The notes under the pieces are model-generated. The model worked only from the letters and a program-made list of their open reading frames with translations. It had not been told where the DNA came from and did no database searches. From positions 1 to 64,000 of the forward strand of contig CAZBJJ010000003.1 in the NCBI GenBank assembly GCA_964492245.1: a DNA stretch of 64,000 nt, in the 5' to 3' direction. Origin of the DNA: CAZBJJ01 sp964492245 (GTDB lineage: Bacteria; Spirochaetota; Spirochaetia; Treponematales; Breznakiellaceae). The position numbers were made by a program, and so were the translations under genes. Positions 50,990-58,533 of this stretch are shown piece by piece; the first letter of the stretch is position 1; each line of letters opens with the position of its first letter.

Positions 50990-52336
50990 CTATAACATAT
51001 ACTCTGCGGCTAGCTCCCCTAGAATCTCCAGCCCCTGCCTTACAAGCTTTGGCTCGCCTGAATAATTGATGCGCAGGCATTTTTCGCGGTGGCTGTGGCG
51101 CTGCCAGGCGGTCTCCTCTGGGCTCCCCTGACTGCGTCCGAAAAAAAAGTATTCGCCGGGCACGACAATAACACCGCGTTTTTTTAAATGGTGATAGAGT
51201 TCCAAGCTGGGAATGCGCAAATGTTCGAAATACAGCCAAAGAAAAAGGGCTCCCTCGCTGACGTGGCTGCGCCAGGGAAAGCGGGCAAAGCTTTTGGGCA
51301 AATTCTCCTTTGCCTGCCTTAGACGTTCGCGATAAAAGGGGCGAACGGCAGTATCGGCAAGGCGCTGTAGCTCGCCAGAGCGGACAAGGCCTTCGGCCAG
51401 AACCTGGCCAAGGGAGCCCGAAGCAAGGGCAACAATGGAGTTGAGGGCAGAAATTGCACTGATAATTTCCGTGTTGGCAATGACAATGCCCGTCCTAAGC
51501 GAGGGCAGGCCAATTTTAGAAAGACTCATGCTCAACACGATGTTCTCGTCCCAATAGGGGCGTGCCTGCGGCGAAGGACTATTTTGGCCGCGGTGGATAA
51601 GATCGGGAAAGATGATATTCGGAAAGGGAAGCCCATAGGCATTGTCGATAAGCAACGGAATGCTATGTTTTTTGGCCAGACGCGCAAGAACCTGCACCTC
51701 CTCGTCGGTTAAGACATTGCCGGTGGGATTAGTCGGGCGCGAGACGCAGATGCCCCCCACTTCGGGATGCGCATTTAGGTAGGCGGCAACTTTTTCATCA
51801 TCCAGACGGTATTTGAATTCGTTCTCGCCTATCAACTCGACCCGACTCGGCAAGGTAACAAAGCATTCGCGCTCGAGGCCCTGGTCTGCATAGCCAATAT
51901 ATTCTGGCACAAGGGGAAAAAGAATGGTCTTTTTTGATGGGGCCCCACCCGAGGCGGCATTGCCGGCAAAGCTGCCGGAAAAAAGATTGAAGAGATAAAA
52001 AAAAGCACTCTGGCTACCATTGGTGATGGCAATATTTTCTGGCCCTATTGCCCAGCCAAATTCATGTTGTAAAAACTCTGCAATGGCCTGCAAAAAAGAA
52101 ACCCGCCCCTGGGGGCTGTCGTAGCGCCCAATACTTTCTTCGAAAACGTCGGCCTGTTTTAAAAGCTCCTCCATTTGGCGGCGGTAGACCTTTTCCACTG
52201 CGGGTATGCGCGCAGGGTTTCCACCGCCAAGGGGAAAATGTGGCAGCCCCGGCGGCAGGGGCCTGCCGAGGTCGTCCATCAGGCTGAGTATGCCACTATT
52301 GCGGGCCAGCTTGTTGCCGAATATCGAAAATTCCAT
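50990..52336 (-). CDS. avtA: Valine-pyruvate aminotransferase AvtA
   Basis: A 448-aa fold-type I PLP aminotransferase beginning MEFSIFGNKLARNSGILSLM, close to the AvtA N-terminus. PLP Lys lies in LSMSLSKIGLPSLRTG and the substrate-binding Arg in CLRINYS. It exchanges amino groups between valine and alanine/pyruvate. No Shine-Dalgarno; TATACT ends 6 nt before the ATG. Confidence 0.88.
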   Translation of the reverse strand: MEFSIFGNKLARNSGILSLMDDLGRPLPPGLPHFPLGGGNPARIPAVEKVYRRQMEELLKQADVFEESIGRYDSPQGRVSFLQAIAEFLQHEFGWAIGPENIAITNGSQSAFFYLFNLFSGSFAGNAASGGAPSKKTILFPLVPEYIGYADQGLERECFVTLPSRVELIGENEFKYRLDDEKVAAYLNAHPEVGGICVSRPTNPTGNVLTDEEVQVLARLAKKHSIPLLIDNAYGLPFPNIIFPDLIHRGQNSPSPQARPYWDENIVLSMSLSKIGLPSLRTGIVIANTEIISAISALNSIVALASGSLGQVLAEGLVRSGELQRLADTAVRPFYRERLRQAKENLPKSFARFPWRSHVSEGALFLWLYFEHLRIPSLELYHHLKKRGVIVVPGEYFFFGRSQGSPEETAWQRHSHREKCLRINYSGEPKLVRQGLEILGELAAEYML

Positions 52337-52342
52337 AGCGCA

Positions 52343-52348
52343 AGTATA
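52343..52348 (-). promoter_or_regulatory. -10 element before avtA, apparently leaderless
   Basis: TATACT on the minus strand, 6 nt before the avtA ATG. No convincing -35. Confidence 0.4.
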
Positions 52349-52368
52349 GCAAGTTCGCCCGCCAATGG

Positions 52369-53865
52369 CTACTTTTTATAGCGCATGGTTTCTAAGGTGT
52401 TTTCGCCGCGCTGGACCTCGTAATAAATTTCTTTTGGCGAGGAGGCCAAGGCGCGATAAAAGCCCCTTAAGTTTTTAACAGCATTTCCATTGAGCCCGGT
52501 TATAATATCGCCCCGCTGTAGGCCCATTGCGGCGGCGGGACTGCGAGCAAGCACCTCGGCCACATACAGGCCCTCGGTTTTTTTGTCGGCCTTAATTGCC
52601 TTGCGGATGTCTTCGGTAAGGGGAATAGGACTAAAACCGGGCCAGAGCTTATTGTTGTCGGCGGCCACATCGTCCTTGCGTACCTCGATGGTAACACTGC
52701 TCTCTAACTCCTTGCCATCGCGGACAAAGGTAAAGTTCGCCTTTTCGTCGGCCATAAGATCGCCGACCTTAAGCACCAGCTGGTTCTGGCTGTTCACCTT
52801 CTCGCCATTTATTGCAGTAATAAAGTCGCCCGGCAGCATGCCCCCCTTGTCGGCGGGGGAACCTAAAAAGACCTGCGAGACAAAGGCACCTTTTTTGCCT
52901 TCTACACCAATATCGTTAAGAATGTCCTTATCTGCCTCGAGAAGGGAGACACCGAGCCAGCCATAGCGGATGGAACCGGTGGAAATAAAGTCGTCGATGG
53001 CCTTTTTGGCATTATTGATGGGAATGGCAAAACCCAGACCCACCGAACCACCGGTGTTGCTGGCAATCCAGGTGTTAATGCCCACCACCTCGCCCCGAAT
53101 ATTTACCAGCGCGCCCCCAGAGTTACCCTGGTTAATTGCCGAGTCGGTCTGAATAAAATCGTTAATATTCCCCGCAGGCCCACCAGTGCGGCCAACTGCG
53201 CTGACAATGCCCATGGTTACCGAGGAGACAAGGCCCAGGGGATTGCCCACGGCAATGGCCCAGTCGCCCACTTTAACGCTGGAAGAATCGCCTAAAATTG
53301 CCAGGGGAAAGTGTTCTTTAGATTCGAAAGAGACTAGGGCCAGATCTTTGCGGGGGTCCTTGCCAACGAGCTTTGCCGAAAACTCCCGGCCATCGTTAAC
53401 CACAATGCTCATTTCACTGGCATCCTCGATGACATGGTTGTTGGTAATAACATAGTGGCTATCGCCGCTGCGGCGCAGGATAATTCCCGAGCCAAGGCCC
53501 TGGGAGCGGTATTCGCGCTCTTCGCCGTTGTCGCTTTTATCATTTGGGCCAAAGAAAAATTCCCAGGGGATGCCATTAAAACGGGGCACCTGTTGTTTTT
53601 TAAGTTGGACCACCTTAATTTCTACTACACTTTGCAGAGTGCGCTCGGCTACGGTATTAAAGACCTCCTGCAGGCTCTCGGCCACCGCCAGCGAGTCTGC
53701 CGGTATACTGGGCAGGGGGCCGGCCTCTGCATGTGCTGTTTTTTTGCCGTTGGGCACCGAGCAGGAAAAAGAGAGGAATGCCAGTGAAAAGCCGAAAATA
53801 CTGCCTAAAAGCACGAGATTGAATACCAGCACACTGCCGGAAGAGAGCTTTTTAAAAAGGTTCAT
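52369..53865 (-). CDS. degP: DegP/HtrA (Do-like) periplasmic serine protease
   Basis: A 498-aa protein with an N-terminal signal or anchor (FNLVLLGSIFGFSLAFLSFSC, split by ordinary residues, so possibly a lipoprotein). The triad is His in NNHVIED, Asp in RKDLALVS and Ser in NQGNSGGAL. Two PDZ domains follow; the second begins near GLYVAEVLA. It degrades or refolds misfolded exported proteins. ATG 53865 with AGGAGGG is preferred over ATG 53907. Confidence 0.94.
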   Translation of the reverse strand: MNLFKKLSSGSVLVFNLVLLGSIFGFSLAFLSFSCSVPNGKKTAHAEAGPLPSIPADSLAVAESLQEVFNTVAERTLQSVVEIKVVQLKKQQVPRFNGIPWEFFFGPNDKSDNGEEREYRSQGLGSGIILRRSGDSHYVITNNHVIEDASEMSIVVNDGREFSAKLVGKDPRKDLALVSFESKEHFPLAILGDSSSVKVGDWAIAVGNPLGLVSSVTMGIVSAVGRTGGPAGNINDFIQTDSAINQGNSGGALVNIRGEVVGINTWIASNTGGSVGLGFAIPINNAKKAIDDFISTGSIRYGWLGVSLLEADKDILNDIGVEGKKGAFVSQVFLGSPADKGGMLPGDFITAINGEKVNSQNQLVLKVGDLMADEKANFTFVRDGKELESSVTIEVRKDDVAADNNKLWPGFSPIPLTEDIRKAIKADKKTEGLYVAEVLARSPAAAMGLQRGDIITGLNGNAVKNLRGFYRALASSPKEIYYEVQRGENTLETMRYKK

Positions 53866-53896
53866 AGACCCTCCTAGTTTTTTGGTTTTAAGTTTG

Positions 53897-53913
53897 CTGT
53901 CAATCATTGACAG
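53897..53913. promoter_or_regulatory. Inverted repeat upstream of degP
   Basis: CTGTCAA-TCA-TTGACAG, a perfect 7-bp inverted repeat 32 nt before the degP start. It contains TTGACA on both strands and could be an operator. Confidence 0.35.
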
Positions 53914-53952
53914 ATTCCCTATGTAAAATATAATAAATAATTGATGTCGCGG

Positions 53953-54711
53953 TTACACTTCGGTCAAAACTTCCACTTGGCCGTCCACAATTGCCACGGT
54001 GTGTTCCCAGTGGGCAGAGGCCTTGCCATCGGCGGTGAGCACGGTCCAGCCATCATCCAGATGATCTACCTCGTGGCTGCCCAGGTTTATCATGGGTTCA
54101 ATGGCTATAACTAGGCCGTTTTGCAGGCGGGGGTTCGGTCGCAGATAGGGAACATTGGGGACACTGGGCTCCTCGTGAGGGGCAAAGCCAACGCCATGGC
54201 CACAGTAGGCGGTAACTACGCCGTATCCATGTTGCTGCGCATGCTGCATTACTGCGCGACTTATATCGTTTATGCGTCCGCCCGGCATTTTAATTGCCCC
54301 TATTCCCTGGTACAGGCATTCGCGGGTTACCTGGTTTAATTTTTGGATTTCGGGCGCACAGCTGCCCACCTCCACGCTCATGGCCATATCGCTAAAATAG
54401 CCGTTTAAATTGATGCCACAGTCCAGCGAGACCAGGTCGCCGTTTTGCAGTATTCGGTTTCCCGGTATACCATGGATTACTTCCTCATTTACCGAGACGC
54501 AGAGGGCGGCGGGAAAGGGATTGCTCTTATCGCCATAGTTTAAAAAGGCAGGGATGCCACCGGCCTCCTTTATCCAGGCCTGTACCCAGGTATCTAAACT
54601 TTTAGTGCTCCTGCCCGGCTGTACTTCGCCTTTGAGCTCCTTAAAAAGTTGGGCAAGAAGCCGACAGGAGGCGCGCACGCCCTCCAACTGAGTCTTGTTT
54701 TTTAAACGCAT
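53953..54711 (-). CDS. map: Methionine aminopeptidase
   Basis: A 252-aa type I enzyme without N-terminal extension. The metal ligands are in VSLDCGINLNGYFSDMA (two Asp), GHGVG (His), an EP-type Glu (IAIEPMI) and the final Glu near WEHTVAI. It removes N-terminal Met. The ATG overlaps the stop of the J-domain gene by one base (TAATG). Confidence 0.95.
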   Translation of the reverse strand: MRLKNKTQLEGVRASCRLLAQLFKELKGEVQPGRSTKSLDTWVQAWIKEAGGIPAFLNYGDKSNPFPAALCVSVNEEVIHGIPGNRILQNGDLVSLDCGINLNGYFSDMAMSVEVGSCAPEIQKLNQVTRECLYQGIGAIKMPGGRINDISRAVMQHAQQHGYGVVTAYCGHGVGFAPHEEPSVPNVPYLRPNPRLQNGLVIAIEPMINLGSHEVDHLDDGWTVLTADGKASAHWEHTVAIVDGQVEVLTEV

Positions 54712-55538
54712 TATAATACCTCTCTTTGTAGTCGCTGCATTTTGTTTCTGGCAAGTTTTAAATTGCCATCGCAGTTCAGCGCCTGGCTCCAGGCTCTTTG
54801 GGCCTGTTCTTCTTCGTCTATTGCATCATAGGCATCGCCGAGCATGCGCCAATAGCGGGCCCTTTCTTTTTGGGGCATGGGCAGGCGGACCATCTCTTCG
54901 AGAATGTCGAGTACCAGCTCTGGATCGGTTTGGGGAACAAGGCGCAGGCGCACAATTTCTTTTAAATACTGTAGGACATCGGGGAAAAAATGGCGAAACC
55001 AGGGGTTTTTATTTTCCTCTTCTATTATATCAAACAATAGGCGGCAGGCCGCCCAGGGATCCCCTGCCCTATCCAGTTCCTCGGCCAGAATAAAAGAGCA
55101 GTCCATCCATTCTTCCCGCTCAAAATATTCACGCATCGAAAAGGCCGGCCCTCCCATCTCTACATATCGTTTTACTGCTTCTCCCTCGCGCAGATGCAAG
55201 AGGTCGTAAAAAATGAGTTTTGCCATCGACTCTGGATCGTCGCTGCGTTTTAAAAGCCATTCCCGGTAGTTAAAAGGCTCTTTTTGTCGGCGAGTAAACT
55301 GCAGTTCGCTGTTGTAATTGCAACGTTTAGCGGCATCGACCAGAATTTTGTAGGCCTGGATGAGCTCGCTCATCTGCTGACCGGCGCCAGCAGAGCTGAC
55401 GGCGCCAACAGAGTTGGCGACACCAACAGAATTGACGGCATCGGGGTGAATGCTTTTTACTTTTTGTCTAAAGGCCCGTTTTATTTCTGCAAGGCTGGCC
55501 TTGGGCGAAACGCCGAGCAGGGTATAATAATTTTCCAC
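54711..55538 (-). CDS. J-domain protein with repeat insertion
   Basis: A 275-aa protein. The J domain (residues 1-75) has YYTLLGVSPKASLAEIKRAFRQKV and the HPD motif, but between HPD and helix III sits a run of VNSVGV/ANSVGA/VSSAGA units encoded by 18-bp repeats. The remainder is helical, perhaps TPR-like. The start is GTG with GAGGG upstream. It is coupled to map. Confidence 0.8.
   Translation of the reverse strand: MENYYTLLGVSPKASLAEIKRAFRQKVKSIHPDAVNSVGVANSVGAVSSAGAGQQMSELIQAYKILVDAAKRCNYNSELQFTRRQKEPFNYREWLLKRSDDPESMAKLIFYDLLHLREGEAVKRYVEMGGPAFSMREYFEREEWMDCSFILAEELDRAGDPWAACRLLFDIIEEENKNPWFRHFFPDVLQYLKEIVRLRLVPQTDPELVLDILEEMVRLPMPQKERARYWRMLGDAYDAIDEEEQAQRAWSQALNCDGNLKLARNKMQRLQREVL
55383..55436 (-). 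repeat. Three 18-bp tandem repeats in the J-domain gene
   Basis: Units at 55383-55400, 55401-55418 and 55419-55436, diverged but clearly related, each encoding six residues. Confidence 0.88.
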
Positions 55539-55548
55539 ATTGCCGCCC

Positions 55549-55962
55549 TCAAAAATCTAAGCTCTTTCCCAGGGCCAGGGCCTGATCGGCAGAGAAAAGA
55601 AAATCACTCCAATTGACCGCCATGCCCTCTTTTTCCATTGCCTTCATTACTAGGGCCAAGGCCTTCGTTAAAAAAAGCCCCTTTTTAATTAAAAATGCGG
55701 CACTGCGCTTGCCAACCAAAGAACTGGGACTGGCCAGGGTCCGCGCAACAAGGGGCGAAAGCTTCGAGGAAAAAGCTGAGGCTGTCTGGGTACACAGGGC
55801 GATATAGTCGTAGCCAGGCAGGCGGGAACCAATGCCATCCTTGGCATTGAGCAGGTCGACCTGATGGCCAGCTGCCTCCATACCCTTTGCCAGCTCGCTG
55901 GCAAAGATGTCCAACTTGGTTTTTCCATTTTTAGGAGAAATTATCAACACTGCAACTCGCAT
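55549..55962 (-). CDS. Flavodoxin-like small protein
   Basis: A 137-aa alpha/beta protein. MRVAVLIISPKNGKTKLDIFA resembles a flavodoxin first strand and phosphate loop (SPKNGKT), followed by alternating strands and helices. FMN binding is possible but unproven. It lies 10 nt upstream of the J-domain gene and downstream of the universal stress gene. Confidence 0.55.
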   Translation of the reverse strand: MRVAVLIISPKNGKTKLDIFASELAKGMEAAGHQVDLLNAKDGIGSRLPGYDYIALCTQTASAFSSKLSPLVARTLASPSSLVGKRSAAFLIKKGLFLTKALALVMKAMEKEGMAVNWSDFLFSADQALALGKSLDF

Positions 55963-55993
55963 ATCTCATCCTTTAGGTGGGCCTTAACTTAAT

Positions 55994-56479
55994 TTAAGCC
56001 TGATTATAGAGCTGGTCTATATCGGGCTCCTTTACAATATAGACAGAACAGGTGGAATTGACCAGCACTTCCCGGTGAGACTGCGAAATAATGTCGCGGG
56101 GATTGCGGTCATTTTCCCAACCGCCCAAAAGAATTAGGTCTATATCGAGCTCTCGGGCAAGGGTTAAAATTTCGGTACAGACCGCCCCCTTGCGCAGAAA
56201 TTTATCTATCTGTACGCCCCGTTTTTCGGCCAGCTCTTCCACATAATCCAAATAGCGTTCGCCATTGGCCTGCAAGCTATCTTCAAACTCCTCGCTTTCG
56301 TCGGACACAAATATTTTACTCATGGCCAATTGACGAATTGTAGCGGTATCTACCACGTAGGTAGCAGCTAGCGAACAATCGTACTGCTTTGCCATGACAA
56401 TAGCACACTTTGCCGCATCAATTGAGGCCTGCGAGCCCGTAACAGCGACAAGTAATTTAGAAAACAGGGGAACACTCAC
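55994..56479 (-). CDS. Universal stress protein (UspA family)
   Basis: A 161-aa single Usp domain. The C-terminal region (LILLGGWENDRNP..., VLVNSTCSVYIVKE) only partly matches the G-2x-G-9x-G-S/T ATP motif, so nucleotide binding is uncertain. The start is GTG overlapping the atpD stop (GTGA), placing it in the V-ATPase transcript. Confidence 0.85.
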   Translation of the reverse strand: MSVPLFSKLLVAVTGSQASIDAAKCAIVMAKQYDCSLAATYVVDTATIRQLAMSKIFVSDESEEFEDSLQANGERYLDYVEELAEKRGVQIDKFLRKGAVCTEILTLARELDIDLILLGGWENDRNPRDIISQSHREVLVNSTCSVYIVKEPDIDQLYNQA

Positions 56480-57099
56480 GATAGTCCAGCCTTCTTCTTA
56501 AGTAATTTAGCGGTGAATATTGATTCCCTTTCCCGCTCTTCGAGGGAGGATTCAATATAATCCAGGGTTTCTTCTGCCACAGGGATAACAAGCTTATCCA
56601 AGGCATTTACCCTGCGCTGTGTCTTACGCACTTCGCGCGCTAGACGCAGGGCCACTGCACGCACCGTAGCCATTTCGGTTAAGGTCTGCAACAGTGCAAA
56701 AAATTCTATCACGGTTTCATCGCATTCGGCAAACGATTTTGATGGCGAATATTTTAATTCCAGCTTTGGCAGGCGAACTTCCAAACTCGGTAGATGCATA
56801 CCGGCAACCGTCTCCCGCTTTTCCCTTAGGTCATAATCGTAATGCACCGATCGAGAAATATCTCGGGCCTTTACCCGCCCAAGATTGATTAGCATTTTTT
56901 TTAAGGCAGGATAGGCGCTGGCCACCCGATCATCAATTTGCATTTCTAAAAGCTTTACCCGCTCAATGCTGCGCATAAGCTCCATAACTAAAATTTCGCG
57001 CTTCTGGTCTAAGAGCTCATAGCCCTCGCGCGCAGTGGTAAGGCGTTCCTTTGTTCGCAGGAGATTGCTTTTAGTGGGTGCTATCTGCTCACGCGCCAT
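56476..57099 (-). CDS. atpD: V-type ATPase subunit D
   Basis: A 207-aa protein forming the long coiled-coil central rotor shaft; it starts MAREQIAPTKSNLLRTKERL, typical of subunit D. Order here is A-B-D. AGGAAG precedes the ATG. The stop overlaps the universal stress gene. Confidence 0.93.
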   Translation of the reverse strand: MAREQIAPTKSNLLRTKERLTTAREGYELLDQKREILVMELMRSIERVKLLEMQIDDRVASAYPALKKMLINLGRVKARDISRSVHYDYDLREKRETVAGMHLPSLEVRLPKLELKYSPSKSFAECDETVIEFFALLQTLTEMATVRAVALRLAREVRKTQRRVNALDKLVIPVAEETLDYIESSLEERERESIFTAKLLKKKAGLS

Positions 57100-57108
57100 A
57101 ATTCTTCC

Positions 57109-58533
57109 TTACGAGGCCCGGTGCCCCAGATATTTTTCGACAAACTCATCCTTAATGCGCAAGAGGTCTTCGCGGGGCAGGAAGCCAAGACATTCCCAGC
57201 CCAGCTCCAGGGTGCGCTCTATACTGCGTTCTTCGAATTCGCCCTGGCTTAAAAACTTTTTTTCGAACATTTCGCCAAAGGCCAAATAGCGTTTATCGCT
57301 CTGCGACAGTTCCTCTTCGCCAATAATCGAGGCAAGATTTCGTATGTTCTTTACCTTCGAATAGGCGGCAAAAAGTTGGCTAGAGACATCCTTGTGGTCT
57401 TCGCGCGTCATGCCCTCGCCGATGCCGTCCTTCATTAAGCGCGAAAGACTGGGCAGGCCGGCCACCGGTGGGTAGACGCCCCGCTGAGCAAGTTCGCGCT
57501 CTAGTACAATCTGGCCCTCGGTTATATAGCCGGTAAGATCGGGAATGGGATGGCTGATGTCGTCGCTGGGCATAGTAAGAATGGGAATTTGGGTGATAGA
57601 GCCATTTGAGCCTTCAATTTTTCCTGCCCTTTCGTAAAGGCTGGCTAAATCTGAATACAGATAACCTGGATAGCCTTTTCGCGAGGGGACCTCGCCCCGA
57701 ATGGAGGAGACCTCCCGCAGTGCTTCGCAGTAATTGGTCATATCGGTCATAATTACCAGAACCTGCTTATCTTGCTCGAAGGCCAGGTATTCGGCGGCGG
57801 TTAAGGCACAGCGTGGCGCAATTAAACGCTCAATTGATGGGGCGTCGGCCAAGGAGAGAAAGACCACGACGTTGGAGAGCACACCAGATTTCTCGAAGCT
57901 GTCGAGGAAGAAGCGGGCCACATCGTATTTTACCCCCATGGCGCAGAAGACGATAACAAAGTTGTCATCGGCTGCAGTTTCACTGCCGGTAATGTCGCCC
58001 CCTGTCCCATCTAAATGGCGTATTTTTGCCTGACGCACAATCTGTGCAGCTAGCCGGTTGTGGGCAAGACCGTTACCGCTAAAAATGGGCAGCTTTTGCC
58101 CCCGAATAAGCGTATTCATGCCATCAATTGCCGAAATCCCCGTCTGAATAAAATCGCGCGGATAGGTTCTGGCCCATGGATTTATGGGAAGCCCATTTAC
58201 ATCTAAAAAGGTAGAGGAAAAAATATCGCCATAGCCATCGGTGGGGCGCCCAAGTCCATCGAAAACCCGACCTAAAAGCCCAGGGCCCACGCGCAACTCC
58301 ATGGGGCGGCCCAGAAATTCCAGCCGGCTGTCGTCCGCACTCAGGCCCGAAGAATTGCCAAAAATTTGAACCACCGCAAAATCTTCGCTAATATCCACAA
58401 TGCGGCCCAGACGGCGCCCCCCATCTCGACCATATACGGCAACTGTCTCGCCAAAACTTGCGCCATCGCTGCGTTTTGTAATTACTACGGGCCCCTCGAT
58501 ATGGTTGAGCCCCTGATATTCTACACCTATCAT
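57109..58533 (-). CDS. atpB: V-type ATPase subunit B (non-catalytic)
   Basis: A 474-aa protein. The Walker A loop is replaced by SGNGLAHNRLAAQI, as expected for the non-catalytic B subunit. The YPGYLYSDLASLYERAG motif is present. The start overlaps the atpA stop by 4 nt (ATGA). Confidence 0.96.
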   Translation of the reverse strand: MIGVEYQGLNHIEGPVVITKRSDGASFGETVAVYGRDGGRRLGRIVDISEDFAVVQIFGNSSGLSADDSRLEFLGRPMELRVGPGLLGRVFDGLGRPTDGYGDIFSSTFLDVNGLPINPWARTYPRDFIQTGISAIDGMNTLIRGQKLPIFSGNGLAHNRLAAQIVRQAKIRHLDGTGGDITGSETAADDNFVIVFCAMGVKYDVARFFLDSFEKSGVLSNVVVFLSLADAPSIERLIAPRCALTAAEYLAFEQDKQVLVIMTDMTNYCEALREVSSIRGEVPSRKGYPGYLYSDLASLYERAGKIEGSNGSITQIPILTMPSDDISHPIPDLTGYITEGQIVLERELAQRGVYPPVAGLPSLSRLMKDGIGEGMTREDHKDVSSQLFAAYSKVKNIRNLASIIGEEELSQSDKRYLAFGEMFEKKFLSQGEFEERSIERTLELGWECLGFLPREDLLRIKDEFVEKYLGHRAS

